A stretch of DNA of 64,000 bases from Psilocybe azurescens (taxonomy: Eukaryota; Basidiomycota; Agaricomycetes; Agaricales; Agrocybaceae), in the NCBI GenBank assembly GCA_023853785.1, contig JAJIRX010000555.1:310001-374000 (forward strand). Direction: 5' to 3'. Shown here piece after piece: positions 1 through 12,718 of this stretch. A program made the position numbers and the translations under genes. Under the pieces are notes generated by a model. The model made no database searches. It worked only from the letters and a program-made list of their open reading frames with translations, and had not been told where the DNA came from. The first letter of the stretch is position 1. Every line of letters starts with the position of its first letter.

Positions 1-525
1 TGCAAAAGCAAAAGCAAAAACTCCTGCTCTGTCAGATCAGGGTATACACACTTTTAATATCTCGTTTGTTTGATATACTGACTTGGATCAGCCAGAGATA
101 CAGCAAACCTATGTCCGGTTACAGAATGAGCTTCAAGCATTAGCTAGGAAAATCGGAGAGTTGGAATCAGAGGCAGATGAACATAGGCGCGTGTTCCTTT
201 GAATCGCTCCCCTTCAATCAACTTACACGACCTATTAGTCTCGTTTTAGTAACACTAGATGAAGCTCTTGCGGAGGATCCTGACCGGAAATGTTTCCGTC
301 TTATCGGCGGCGTTTTAGTTGAAAGGACGGTCAAGGATGTCAGCCCTGCGCTCAAAACCAACCGTGACGGGGTAAGTTTATGCATGTATCAATCTCCTTC
401 ATAACGTTGACCTGAAACCCCAGATCCGCAAAGTCATGTCGACTCTGGCAGAGCAGTATAAGACTAAAGAGAAAGATCTTGATGAGTTCAAGCGCGAATA
501 TAATATCCGACCAGTACAGCAATAA
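1..525 (+). CDS. GIM4: Prefoldin subunit 2, 5' partial
   Basis: Subunit of the prefoldin (GIM) hexamer, the cytosolic co-chaperone that delivers unfolded actin and tubulin to the CCT chaperonin. Exons <1..41, 96..186, 239..371 and 424..525 join in phase; base 1 is the last base of a codon and the start codon lies outside the window. The product has an N-terminal coiled coil, the family block RLIGGVLVERTV between the helices, and a C-terminal coiled coil ending NIRPVQQ. The 121 residues seen are close to the usual family length. Intron 2 (187..238) has to start with GC instead of GT to give the conserved EHSLV; every GT alternative hits a stop. Identification rests on recognition of the whole fold pattern and is strong. 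Confidence 0.9.
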
Positions 526-1083
526 GGCCACAAGCGTCCTCATTTGTGTAGTAAACATCACTTTGTGTTACGCAACGGCTTCGCTCGAATCTTCACGGCA
601 TCCACTTCCTTCAGTCTCGCGGTCAATTATCTCCTACTACTTTCATAGTCACCTTATAGTCGGTCCTCTAAACCCTAGTCGGCGGTCATGACCCAACATT
701 GCTCACATTATTTAATTATTCCAATTTTTCTGACCTTCCTACTATCTATCACGTGTAGATCTAATCATGCCCTCTTTCACGTCTCTCGCAGCACTGAGCA
801 ATGTCAGTCAGCCGTATACTTTGATGATGGAACGACTGAACATGTCTACGATTCTGCTCATTAATAAAGTTGTGATACATATAGGTTGAACAACCTTGTC
901 TGTTGTATTTTAGCGCGGGCCGAACGGCCTTAGCAACGACTCGGGAGGGATTTTTAGGCAAACACGGTCTTCGAATTAACTCGTCCTATCTCCCCCCCCC
1001 CCCCCCCCCAATTCACGGTCTTCATCTCTCTAAGCTTGCTAAGCTTACCCCTTCCACTCGTTTATATCTTCGATCTTTGTACT
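526..1083. other. Intergenic, prefoldin 3' side and CAP gene promoter
   Basis: No gene supported. The stretch holds a pure C run of 18 bases (992..1009) followed by a CT-rich segment just ahead of the CAP gene start, a pattern common upstream of highly expressed fungal genes. Small open frames here lack codon bias, homology or splice context. Confidence 0.6.
992..1009 (+). repeat. Poly-C homopolymer, 18 nt
   Basis: Uninterrupted run of C, about 75 bases upstream of the CAP gene ATG. Its exact length is unreliable given the homopolymer problems elsewhere in the window. Confidence 0.9.
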
Positions 1084-1688
1084 ATGTTCTCTGTATCACT
1101 TTCATACGCTCTTGCCGTCATTCTATCTTTTGTCCCTAACCTTTACGTACATGGCTTCCCTAAAGGATTACGCCACCACCTTCCTCCTTCCCATTCCATT
1201 GCCAGTCGCAATACTCTTCGCCAAATTGACGCTTTCTTAGACGCACATAACATCATACGAGCCGAACACAATGCAACTGCACTTCAATGGTCGACATCTC
1301 TTGCTGCAAAAGCCGAGCTATGGGTCGATCAGTGTCAGTTCAGACACACAAATGGGGTGCTCAGCAGCGAGGTCTATGGTGAAAATATTGCAGCTGGAAC
1401 TGGTGCATTTCCTATAGCAGCTGCAGTTGCTTCCTTTGTTGCTGATAAAGGTTCGTTTGTGTAACGAACCTGTTAGTAAATTTTTTCTTATTCAGGCAAA
1501 ACGTAGATCAATACGACTCTGCCAACCCCACATACCTGCACTTCACCCAAGTCGTATGGAAATCCACCACAGAAGTAGGCTGCGCTGTAAATCAGTGCAG
1601 AGGAATCTTTGATAGGTCTCTCGGGAGCGCCTCCCTTTACGTTTGCTTGTATAACCCAGTTGGAAATGTTATCGGACGTGCATCGTAA
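1084..1688 (+). CDS. Secreted CAP-domain (PR-1/SCP-like) protein
   Basis: Two exons, 1084..1450 and 1507..1688, give 182 residues. Residues 1-23 form a signal peptide with a hydrophobic core (LSYALAVILSF), so export is expected. The rest is a CAP domain: the helix region with HNIIRAEHNATAL, then YGENIAAGTG, the CAP1 motif HFTQVVWKST and the CAP2 motif YVCLYNPVGN, plus the Cys residues of the family. Fungal relatives (PRY proteins) bind sterols or lipids, and some act in host contact; which applies here is unknown. The 56-nt intron needs the acceptor at 1505-1506; the earlier AG gives a stop in the next codons. The start is the first ATG that places the signal peptide at the N terminus. Confidence 0.87.
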
Positions 1689-2827
1689 GCGCCAGTTACC
1701 CCACATTCATCAAACACTTGACGCTAACAATAGAGTGATGACAGTGAAAATGTCCAGGTGTAATTTTCATGGAAGCGTGCCATATGTATACCTTCATCAG
1801 TGCTTCCCCTTTTTTTTCGCGTCATCATCGTTGCATCGTCGCCAACTTTTTCTGGTCATCTTGCTAGATGCAAGTAGGACCTACCTTATCCAGCAGTCGG
1901 GCCTCGTCGTCAGGAACTTTCGAGCTATCACCACTCCCACCACATCCTTTGGTGTTATTCAGCGCCAGCGGCTGCATGAATACCCCTTCCAGCTTTCCTA
2001 TCTCAAATACGCCTCCATCAAATTGTATTAAACCAAACCAATGTTGCTTCAATTCGGATTCTTTTTCGTTTTCTACCAGGATCGCATTGACCGATACTTA
2101 TGCGTTCAACATTATACGGCTAGTCTGTAATTCTCGGGACTGACGGAAAGCGAGCTTAGGTCAGTGTAAATATACGGTATCCTGCCTATGCACCCATTGA
2201 GAAAACAGCTGAGTAATTTGTTATTGAATGGATTTCTTTGAAGCTCAATTAATGAACAAAATTTTATTGACGGGTGTCACTAGTAGTGGTGAGTGTTATG
2301 TATCGCTATACAGGTACGGTGACCTCGTGCATAGGTTCCATGCAATTCCTCTTAGTTCGAATTGTTTGGACCGTCTGGAGAGCGATGGAACGAGTCGCGC
2401 AGCTGTCTGCGAAGTGGAGCGCGTAGAATAGATGTTTCATGAACGAGCCCAGCCGTATACTCCGCATTCTGAAGTTGGCCAATGGACATCACATTACCAG
2501 GCTGTAGGCTTCCTTGTAGATGTTCATGTCGCGTTCGGTATCCTGTGTTGTGGTGCATTGAAACTTGGCTCTGACTGGTTCCTGTCGGAAAGAGGTATAT
2601 CGGCGCTGAAGTACTTATATGCGTGCCACATATATGCTCTACATGAATGGGTTCCAGCGACCTCGTTGAACAATGTTCTGGATTGGAAGACGTATTTTGA
2701 TGTACAGCGAAGGCGCTTCTTGTGCGAACAGCAGCCCCCATTCCCGAGTGCCTTGCGTATGGGTGGGAAGTAGAGCGAGTGATTTGGGTGAAGCCACTCT
2801 TATAACATGTGTTTTGCGACGAGGATC
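1689..2827. other. Unassigned stretch, possible 3' UTRs
   Basis: Lies between the CAP gene and the convergent orphan gene. It contains open frames on both strands, including a 196-codon frame on the minus strand (2352..2942) and two adjoining frames on the plus strand (2228..2773), but none shows a recognisable domain, and the opposing frames overlap. I cannot support a gene here. Confidence 0.4.
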
Positions 2828-5800
2828 CTACAGCGGTAACTGCAGGAGAGACGCGATCATCCTGTGTATCCACTGAACGGCAAACTGTGTGAGGAAGTAA
2901 AAATGGCCCTTGCCCTGGTCTTAATGCAAAATCTTTAGGCATATGTTTTTCGTCAGAACCGGAATACCTGATTGAAACGGAATCCGGTGGCCATGTCGGT
3001 TCTCCTCGTGCACTTGGTCTTTGGCCATCGAATTTGAACGTTTGGTTGGCAGATTAACCCTAGCAGTGGGTATTTCCCCGTCGGCTGCCAATGATTCATG
3101 AAATGCCATATGTTGAGAATAGGTAGCAGCCATGAAGGCATCAGATGTCCCATCGGAAGGAGGATGAGGTATATGAAGTTCTTTCTCAGTGGTGAATGAC
3201 GGCAAAGTAGACCCAGTAGTGAGGCTGCTAGGCAATGCCGAACTAACGACTGCAGAACCACGAAGCAACAAAGGTCGGACATTTGGGCTGTATCTCAAAT
3301 CTTCTTTTATGACCGGCCACGAGAGCCCCTTATGCAAACGAGAACTCCTTGGTTCCTCAGGGAGGGAAAAAAACAAAGTTGGGGACCAAGCTCTCAGCAT
3401 GTCTTTGAGGATCTATCCTGCGCGTCTCTGTATGCAGCCTGGCTGTCGTTTTTGGAGTTGAAACATCCGTGACATCATGTCGTATGGCTCTTTTTGGAGA
3501 GGCTTGATATGAGTTTATTTTGATGGCCTTTTCCTTGTCACTTTGCAGAGGATTGATTTCGGCGATTGTTGGAAGTGTACTTGTGCCGCTGCCAGATGGT
3601 GGCCAATATGGGGCACTTGCATCTAACTTGTCGATGCTAGCGAGAATCGATGGTCTAAACAGATGGATATCGTCACTTGCTTGATTGAAGTCATTGGAGG
3701 CAGAAGATAGTAGGTCTGAGTATGCAATTTTATTAGTAAATTCTGCACTAGATGATTGAATGCTCAGAGATCTTGGACAGACCTTTACTAATATTTGCGG
3801 CAAATTCCTTAATGGCTGGATTGACGGCACCACTACCTTTGCTACCTTTCAGGAGGTTGTGCTTCAAAGAATCCGGACAGCACAGGTTTCCTGCTTGGTC
3901 TTTAATCATGGCAGGATTGGCACTTGCCTTCTTCTCATGCTGATCGATGTTCTCCAAGTGTAGTTGGTCCAGAGCGGCGTCTGTCTGTTTGAAAACGGGA
4001 ACCGGTAACGCGGGTACATCGATCAATAGCCCCTCTCTTATCTGTGCCATAGATTCAGTTTGAGGTGCCGCAAATGTTGCAGAAGTGTTATTTTTAGGTA
4101 ACTGGGATATGTCGTTGGCATGATCTACAATCGACGGTATATTCTGGACGTCCTTGCTGTCATTTAAAGTAGATGACCTGGCGATTGACAAGTGCGGTAC
4201 TTTTCCATGGCTTGCATATTCATGGAAAGATGCTGTATTAGTCGAAGTCCCAGATTTTGGTATGATCTTTGATGCCACTACGCCCTCTGCCTTGGATGAT
4301 GATGGCATGGAATTATGGTTCCCGGTGCCAGAATCGTTGTTCGCCTGTTTCCCCGTCGAGGCGCCCGCTTGCGTCGCTTCCTCGGAGACGCAACCTTAGG
4401 CTTTGGTGGGCTGTCAGGTGCCAAGGCCCAGTTGGGTCTATCTGCGGTGTGCCCAAGGGGGGAAGGAATTTTGGGAGTAGGCGCGGGCATAATAAGAGCG
4501 CCTGTGAGGGGCTCGAATTGCATCGTAGAGGCATGTTCTTGCACCTTTAAAGACATATTATGAGGGGCAGTAAATGGCGTCGAAACAGTTGTAGAGAGCA
4601 ATAGAGGCGTCTCGGTGATGATTAAGGCAGGCTCCTGAATTTCTGAAGATGGTCTTTCTGTCAAAACTTGGACCGACAAAGACATGTCGTTTCCTTCGGA
4701 CATTTCGATGAGAGCTTCCGAAGACGTCATACTTGACAGTTCACCAGCCAAGTGGGGGACTAATTCCGGAGGCTCAGCAAATCCGCAACTGGGTGGATCA
4801 TGCTGTCGGGGATGGGATTTGGCAACGACTGGCGAGCCTCCTACGAGAACTTCTGCTGGTAGCTCGCAAGACAGATCCTCTGTAGTCGCAGCGATTGTGT
4901 TTTGAGTTTCGGGTAGAAATATTAGTAGTCCCGTCGTAAGCAATGAGCCAGATTTATGGCCTTTTGATTCAGGCCCTTCGAGTTCGCTTTCTGCCTAAGA
5001 AGATCGTCGTTAGCAAGATGGCAAAGAAAAGGCTTTGACGAGTGTTACATTTTTCGCGAGAGGCAAGTAGTTGTTTTCCACAGCTGCGACAATCTGTAGA
5101 CTCTCATCCTCTAGGTTGGGGTTCTGTAAGATGGGTTGGCAAATGATATCAGGAGCGTCTTCACTCCGAGTCCTGCAATCGAAATTCTCATTTTTGGGAA
5201 ACCTGTCCACGATTTCGACCGGCGCTGGCGACACTCTACATCCATTGGGTTCCGCGTCAGTTTGCTGCTGACATTGCTCTATGTGTTCTTGTTCGGGGCG
5301 GGCTTGGACAGGACAGAGTGGTGACTAAAACCGGAAATGAGTCATCAGAACGGAAAAGGTTAAGTATATGCGCACATCAAGCTGATTAGTCGCTTCGTGT
5401 TCCTCAATATCAGACTGGGAGATGTTCGGAGTATGAAACACATCTGAATTATCACTGGGAAGTGGACTCAAATCTTCAATCTCGAAAGAAACCGGAATAG
5501 AGGATTCAGACAATGGGAGGGAGTCGTCACAAGTATTGTTTATAGCAAGCTCAGCGTCGTCGTCGATTTCGCTTTTGGGGCTATCGATGAACGTGCTGGT
5601 ATACTGAACCCAACCTCCAGATTAGATAGAGTTGAAAGCCCGTCTAATACTGCTTACTTGTAGAGGAGGCATCGATTGGTCCCGGGTGGATTCAGCATTG
5701 TTTTCTATAGCCTGAAAATGTTAAAGAGCTTTGGTGAGCGAAACCGTGGTAGTGTTATGATAAAGAATTTCACTGCTCACCAGGCGATCAGCGAATGAAA

Positions 5801-5976
5801 ACAGCTTTTGCTCCTAAAGAGAGGATGTATATTGAAGGCATTAAATGGGTTGAGGTATCCATAAGACATACCGATATCGCGATTGAGTCGGATGAGCTGT
5901 CTCGTTCAAAACTACTTGAATCTACATCATCTATTGAGTTAGCTTCCCGCTCATGGAGCTCGTTGACATTGCCCAT
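2828..5976 (-). CDS. Orphan Ser/Thr/Pro-rich protein, 10 exons
   Basis: Not recognised. A phase-consistent model on the minus strand uses exons 5976..5872, 5813..5781, 5711..5658, 5603..5376, 5324..5049, 4994..4395, 4344..3789, 3742..3465, 3412..2968 and 2919..2828, giving 888 residues. The protein is rich in Ser, Thr, Pro, Glu and Asn, lacks membrane segments and looks largely disordered. A basic patch (SPRKRRKRAPRR) sits exactly in the 50-nt segment 4394..4345 treated as an intron; if retained, the patch is translated and the frame ends soon after. The junctions at 4394/4345 and 3464/3413 have weak donors. The last exon reads unusually hydrophobic, so the C terminus may differ. The ATG at 5976 is the first in frame, but an upstream exon is possible. 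Confidence 0.55.
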
Positions 5977-6779
5977 TTGAGTCGATATAATAAGCGTGGA
6001 GTAGGACTTCAATGCTACAGATGAATGGTGGCTGCACACAAGAGATCCAGTGGACAGATTTTTGGGGTATCGACTCGTGAAATCAATTCAGGGACAACGT
6101 GACGTATTACACTCGCCCACAAGATCGAGAAAAGTGGCTATAGAGGCATGTTTGGATGCACAAGAGAGTCATTGCATTTATCTAGGCATATTATAGACCA
6201 GAGAGCACTAGAAAATTTCTGCTGATGACAGAATCTTGCAGCGAGGCCTCCTCCAGGATCATGGCATTCAGACGGGCACAGTCCAAGGTGCACAGAGTCT
6301 AAGTACACCAATGATCCCAAGGTATTCATTGTGCAGCGTGGACGAAAATTGTACCAAGGAAAAACCGGACAGGCAGCGGAATCAGAGACCCAAAAGGAAC
6401 GAGAACAAATTTTGGATTATATGTAACCAGTACGCAACCAGTTTCGAGAAATTCATCGGCAATGTTTGCGCGTGGCGCAGCAGAGGGATAAAACGAGAGA
6501 GGCTTTCTGCTAAGTTCAGTTTTGATTTCTCAGATCGTGGTCGTCGTGTGGAACCAAGCTCCATCGATGCCCGAGTAAACCAGCACACAGGGGCCATATT
6601 CCGTTTTTAGGCGTTCGCTCAGACCACGGTACTTTTTGACATCCCAGATCATGACTGTCACTTCTGGCCGTCGGCCAGATATTTGCATTTCTCTCTTGTT
6701 ACATACCAACCTTCTTTCTTCATTTTTCCTTTTCTACAGATAGAGAGGCTGCGCCTTTCACTTTCGAAGACCACATAAA
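5977..6779. other. Divergent intergenic region, orphan / SDR
   Basis: 803 bp between two divergent genes. A 124-codon open frame at 6236..6610 has no domain and no codon bias I can see. A CT-rich stretch occurs just before the dehydrogenase start. No gene supported. Confidence 0.5.
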
Positions 6780-8377
6780 ATGGAATCCAATCACCACGAT
6801 GAAGATGGCTCACCCATCTTCGACAACTTGGATCTCGACCTTATTGTCCAGGTGTTGGCAAACACGGCATTCAGTATGAAAACCTTTCGAGATTTCCAGT
6901 GTTCTGCAGGCTTACGATTTCATAGGCCCATTTTTTGTCTTCTTACTTCCAGTCTTTTACATATTTCAAGGGGCTAAGGTCTCTGACCGGATAGTTGTCG
7001 TCGGCGTCCTCTATTACTTAGCGATCTCTTTGTTCTGTAAGTCATGGAACTTTCACTGCATATGTGCCTTTGTAGGCTCACCTGTATCTCAGGGTTTATA
7101 AAGTGGTACTCGCGACTATACCGCAACCAGGGCAGCTTCATTTTGCGACCCAACAGGCTCGAATGGAGCGACCAAATCGTTGTTGTTACCGGTGGTGCCT
7201 CCGGGATCGGAGAGCTACTGGCCAACACATTGGCTGTGCGGAATGTTACCGTTGTTGTTCTGGACATAAACCCCATTGTCACCGAGAACTGTAAGAACCG
7301 GTGATCTTGCTCTACCAGACGTATTTATCTTAGACATCAACAGATAATATTGCATATTACAAATGCGACGTGTCTAAGTGGGAGGAGGTGGAGGCAGTAT
7401 CCAAAAAGATATATGAAGAGGTATGGCCGATTGTTGTAAGGGATATACAATGCCTAAATTATCTCTATAGATTGGAGAACCCACAATCCTCATCAATAAT
7501 GCCGGTGTCGTCCAAGGGAAATCGATCGTTGACCTAAGTGCAGAGGACATTCAACAGTAAGGTCCCTTCACGTTCTCTCAGCACACTAGCCCCTAACACT
7601 GCGACTAGAACATTCGGGGCAAATACACTCTCACATTTTTGGATCCTCAAAGCATTCCTACCTGGTTTATTGAAACAAAAACTGGACACATCGCAAGTAC
7701 TCCAAGTATAAATATCCTGTCCCTGCTAATGTGCCAATTTCGCTAGGTCACTATGTCTTCTGCTATGAGTCTCGTTGGTGCAGCGCAAATGTGTAAGTCC
7801 TCCAGTGTCATTCGTAAATTTTATGCTTTCTCACCATAGTTTAGCGGATTATTGTGCATCTAAAGCCGCCGCTAGATCGCTACATGAATCCTTGCGATAC
7901 GAGTTGGATAACCAGTGCGATATTCCTCCACCCAAGGCTATTTATATTCTGAAATAATTATTAGATATAAGTGCCCACAAATCCGCACAACACTGGTTTG
8001 TCCGGGACACGTCCTAACACCCATGTTCAAAACGGTGTCTTTACCGAAATATCCCGGGTTCAGCTTTTTAGCTCCTTCAATCCACCCTGTGTCACTGGTG
8101 AAGAAAATTATCGCTGCATTAGATGATCAACATTCCCAAACGATTTTCTTGCCATTCTACGTTAATTTTGTTCCATACGTTGGGCATCTGCCCAGTTTCC
8201 TTCGCGATGTTTTTCAATGGGTGAGTGTCGTACCTTTACTCATGATCATAATTAGGCAATTGATGTCATTGTGTGCAGATTTCCGGTGCGGATTACGCGA
8301 TGGAGAACTTTGTCAAGATCTCGGGTCGACGCCCAGACGAAGGCCCTGTTCCCGCAGAAATTAACACGAAAGCGTGA
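6780..8377 (+). CDS. Membrane-anchored short-chain dehydrogenase (SDR, 16C/HSD17B11-like)
   Basis: NAD(P)-dependent oxidoreductase of the classical SDR family. Ten exons (6780..6873, 6926..7036, 7093..7290, 7344..7420, 7471..7556, 7609..7696, 7747..7792, 7845..7914, 7965..8220, 8279..8377) join without a phase error to 374 residues. A hydrophobic stretch near residues 33-68 (PFFVFFLPVFYIF onward) would anchor it in ER or lipid-droplet membrane. The cofactor motif TGGASGIG lies near residue 101, NNAG near 169, the catalytic Ser in TMSSAMS, and the YxxxK pair in YCASK near 236. Family members reduce or oxidise steroids, retinoids or fatty-acid derivatives; the substrate here is unknown. The start is the first ATG after a CT-rich leader. 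Confidence 0.9.
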
Positions 8378-9240
8378 TTGCACTGTGTGTATTACTGTGT
8401 GTATTACTTGCATCGTGCGTTGGCTGTGCTGGGTTTCACTTGTTGTACCATCGCGTGATCTAGTTGAATGTTATCTTTGTTGGAAATCATGATCCGGGAC
8501 TCCCTCTCGTCGACCTCATGCCCACCTCGCATTTTCTGCGAGTTTTGAAGTTGGCCCCGAGGCCAATGGTTATTCACCACGGTGTAAGACCGCGTCACAA
8601 CCTGCCAGGAAAGGTATGGAAGTGTCCGTCTACATTTGGGTCCGAGGTTGTCTCTCCGGCCTCATGCGGGGGCGGCCGCGGCCGTCGACTAACCATTACC
8701 CTTTCATGCATGATTAAAGTATTGAGCTGTATGTCTGTGAGGGCCGTCAACAAGGTGAACAATGGCGTATAACCCATTAAATCGAAAAACAGGTAGGTTT
8801 CAGTCTAAAAATGGCTTCAAACAGTACCTGGGTGACCCGCGGCGCCACTAATATACTTGCCAAGGTAGGATAAAATGGGAAAGTTGACGGCGGGCATACA
8901 AATATAGCAGTCACCCTGACTCTTGCAGTGGCACACAACCCACTATTTCCCATCTTGTATAAGAACGCGACTATTTACCAAGTTACTCCTATATTGATCA
9001 CTCCCCACTCTTAACTCGACGACCGGTTAACCTTGCCCCACTGCGACCGTCGCTTGACGGCGCCGACCTTCACCAGCGCTACGGTTGCTTAAGCGCCGCT
9101 TATAATAGGAGACCAGCTCATTTTCTTACCTAGCTTCCCCCAACTTTCGATTTTATATCTTATATTGTACCATCACAGACTCATTCTCCAGACTGCACGT
9201 CTAGTGGCAGACCAGGAGACGCGTTGCGGACGAGCTATTA
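8378..9240. other. Intergenic, no gene seen
   Basis: 863 bp between two plus-strand genes. It includes a short GC-rich palindromic patch near 8666..8690 and an AT-rich, TATA-like stretch near 9150..9170 that could belong to the promoter of the next gene. No coding potential recognised. Confidence 0.5.
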
Positions 9241-11553
9241 ATGACGCGCCACCTGCCCATCACGTGGGTATCAACAACCTTCAATGACTCGGGCTTGTTG
9301 GGACTCGAAGAAACTTCACCGCCTTGTGCACCTCCAGCATTTCATCAACCACCTTCTGATGATCGCGATGACTATGCGCCCAGTAAAAAAGGCTGTTCGA
9401 GGGTGGCGACAACGGACAGGGAGGCAACTGAGGTGCGACTATTAGTCCGAACAGGCCACGGACTTCTTCGCTAATTATCTGTTTTATCTCAGGATGACAA
9501 TGGAATCATGTCCGACAGCGCACTTATTGCACACACATTCAGACTTGCTAATGCGAAAGCAAGTAACAATATGAAAGCCGTAGAAGTGCCATTGTCAATA
9601 GGTTATCATCCCTCATGTCCACAACCACGGCCCGTCATACGGTCGTTAACTGCGGGAATTGAAGATGTCTTTCAGGACCCAGAAGAAAAGCTGAGAAAAA
9701 GGCTCAGAACTCTCTGAGGGTTCACGACATGGTCAGTCTCCCGTCTTTTTTGCATGTCTTCCCCTAATATTTGTCACATAGCTCTGTAGTGTCTCTCCTT
9801 GCATTATCGACAACACACTCCAGGCCGTGTCGGAAGATGCTCAGAAAGACAATGGCAAACACGTACGTAGCAACTTGAAGAACCTTTTGAGATCCTGCTT
9901 ATTTGGCCTTCGCACACAGGCTATTCTCTACAATTTTCGACGCACACCCCATACAATCGTGTTGGATTCACTTCATCCCGACCTGGCGCCTCATTTAGTT
10001 ATTACGCCTCCTCCAGATACATGGGAAGACTCTAGGCACGCGTATGAAAATCGCATTAATCCTCAATATATGGCCAATCTTTTTGTCCCTCCATTTTATC
10101 TATCTACATGTCGTACCCCTACGTACGAAGAATGGAAGGCGATTGCATACCCTCCTCCACAACGGAGACCCCAACCTTATACACCCGTCGCGACGTTTAA
10201 TTACTCTCGTTTCCATCGATACGTAAGCAAATCACGAAGCCCTTATGACTTTGGAACTGTCGACTCAAGATCACTTCATAGATTCAACGTGCCGAGGCGG
10301 AAAGGTCTTCTATGAGAACCCGTGCAGCTTCGTTAGTGACGCATCTACTTCTGCGTCGATATGCTGTATGTATGCCATTGTCTAAACAGAACACGTTGAT
10401 GGATGTGTATTGTCATACAGGCAGTAGCTGCAAGTCAGCAAGCCTCAACTTTCTGCAGGCGATATCTTTCGGAATATATCGACGAAACTCGAAACTTGAG
10501 AGTCGACCCGGTGAAAATGGCCCATCCAAGAATTTTTTCTCCCTCTTCATTTAAAGCATTTGTACGTGGATCGACTATACTGCACGACTACATCTCACCT
10601 TGTTTATATCAGGTTGAACACACCAAAGACGAAAGGACGCATCCCATGACGCAAGCTGCAATATCTGCTACACATCGCCTTCTAGTTAGGCTTGAGGTAC
10701 GAGCGAGTCTTGTTAGATCCCCATACCCGTCTGACAATGTCGCTTTTACATAGGCTATAAGAGCAAGCTCAATAGCCGTAGGGTGGCGGTCACGGTATGA
10801 TGACGCCCAGTTTCTTGCCTCTGTTGATAAACGCTTCAAGTGGAAATGGAACGACCCAGCAGAGGTCAGTTCCTTATCTTTATTAACCTAAATTCTCTGT
10901 CTAATCAATCCGAGTAGCCTATATTATCACAACTTGGTTCAAGGCCCATCAACGTCACCATCATTCATTCTGACTACCCATGTTCTGCCCCTCATATTGT
11001 CATACACAGGACAGAGTCTAACGACCCTTGGATAGCATGGGGGAATTCGACTGACGTGCAGGATTGCTCGTACGGCAATGCTCTTGTCGTCGTTTCTGCC
11101 AAAGGCGCCCCTTTGACTTATGTCAACGTTATCGGCGACGAATCTGATAATTGCTTTGGCGACCTTACTTCCTGCGACTACGATGAATTCCGTTGTTTCG
11201 GTGATGCCTCCTCCTGTTCTAGCTCTTCTGGCCAAGAGACTCCCACAGAACTGCAAAGAGTTGGAAGTGGCTTCTTTTCCAAAGCTGTTGAAGAGGATCT
11301 CGTCAAGTGCCGCTACGAAAGTTACTCGTCGTATATTTCTGGTCTTCATGAAGGCATCGCCTCTTCTACTCCGGATAGTTCCTATTTGATGCATTCCACA
11401 TCAGGCCAGGCTTTGTCTGGAAAATTCTACTTTGCAGGCGATGATGAGGACGACGACGATGGACTACCCGAATACGACGAGTGGTTTATCTCGATTGCCG
11501 ATCGTACTAGGAATGCCGACGAGGCTGAACTTGCGGCAGCGATACTCGTCTAG
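9241..11553 (+). CDS. Orphan protein with acidic C-terminal tail
   Basis: Not recognised. Ten exons fit: 9241..9432, 9493..9562, 9676..9731, 9824..9862, 9920..10222, 10282..10365, 10421..10561, 10613..10696, 10754..10864 and 10918..11553, giving 571 residues. Eight of the nine introns are in phase 0. The middle is Pro/Tyr-rich with basic helices (QRAEAERSSMRTRAASL), and the C-terminal exon carries a Ser-rich segment and an acidic run (DDEDDDDG) ahead of YDEWFISIADR. No signal peptide or membrane span. The second intron (9563..9675) is the least certain: its donor could also lie at 9609. The first ATG is chosen because the frame opens there; an alternative downstream start cannot be excluded. 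Confidence 0.6.
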
Positions 11554-11965
11554 TGGATCTTTCTTAGGGACACCCTTGAGTACACTATAGTACATTCATA
11601 TACTTCATCCCCTCCATGCTTTTCCACAGCTTTCCTTGCTTATTCATGTTTCTCTCAGTATGTTATATTTAATCATGTAATTCTGTACATCTTTACTCCA
11701 TTGTACTCGTATCTGGCTATCAAATATCCATCTGCATCACTATCTTTTGCATGTGTTAGTGCCCCTCTTCCAGATCGCAATTTTTGCAAATTGATGGGTT
11801 ATGGATGAACACCTGTGAACATCCGTGACAGTTGCGGGGTTTCCCAACATTCGTCCACTGGATTAACCACAATCAACGTTGATCTCCCATAGTCTCCCAT
11901 CCCTATCTTTCAGATTCACATGATTTAGATAGTATAGATCGAATCCAGTCCCTTATCCATTACAT

Positions 11966-11990
11966 GCGCGTTGGCGACGTATACAATCCT
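11966..11990 (+). repeat. 25-bp dispersed repeat, copy 1
   Basis: GCGCGTTGGCGAC-NN-ATACAATCCT. Matches 23240..23264 in 23 of 25 positions, differing only at the two central bases. This copy is in apparently non-coding DNA directly ahead of a consensus 5' splice site. Confidence 0.7.
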
Positions 11991-12718
11991 GACAAGGTAA
12001 GTAACTAGAGAGTAAGTCGACTGTAGTAGACTGCACTTTGAGCTCCTAGTCCGTTCTGCCCCCTTTTAACTATCCTTTGCCTTATCCAATACTTATAGTC
12101 AAGGCCAATCGAAGGCAAATGCAATCATCGACCGCATTTTTTTACATCAAACAACCTCAAACAACTCGTGGCATAGAAAGCCAATTAAGCCCGGATGGAT
12201 GATTTCTAGCTTGGCAAGGACTCATCAAAATGGAAAATCATGAACTAACTATAATAGACTATAATTCGTCCTGACTGGTCTTCGAACGACCTTGGCCAAC
12301 TTGGATCCTTATCATCCTTTCATCATAAGTAAGTAGACCGGGAGTCTTACACCCGTACGCGTATCATTGATGCATAAATAGAGTATGTAGTCGAAATGTT
12401 TGCCCCAACCGCAAGGATGTAAAGTTAGGGATGAAAAGTGTGTTAGAGTGTGTTAGCGCTCGGAAGTCTAGGGTACATTGGTATTTTAACAAAGTTTAAT
12501 GTAGATAAAGATGGGTGAAATATACACTATATCCAAGAAATATCAGATAGTCGAGGCGAGAGTAGGACGCATGAAAATGAACGTGGGACTTGGGTAAAGG
12601 GATTGGAGAGGAAGGCAAGCGAAGGGAATAAGTTAGGTAGTATGCTATGTTGCCAGTGGAACAGAAGCACCAGAAAGCATTGAATAAGAAAGTAGAATAC
12701 AACAGTTGTGAAAAATAT

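Noticed and set aside
1868..2143. 91-codon Ser/Pro-rich frame downstream of the CAP gene
   Set aside because: Composition only; no domain, no splicing partner, could be 3' UTR.
2352..2942. 196-codon frame on the minus strand at the end of the orphan gene
   Set aside because: It could extend the orphan, but no splice junction in phase links it, and opposite-strand frames of similar length overlap it.
12261..12300. TTCGAAC stretch resembling a tRNA B box
   Set aside because: No matching A box, anticodon stem or acceptor pairing around it.
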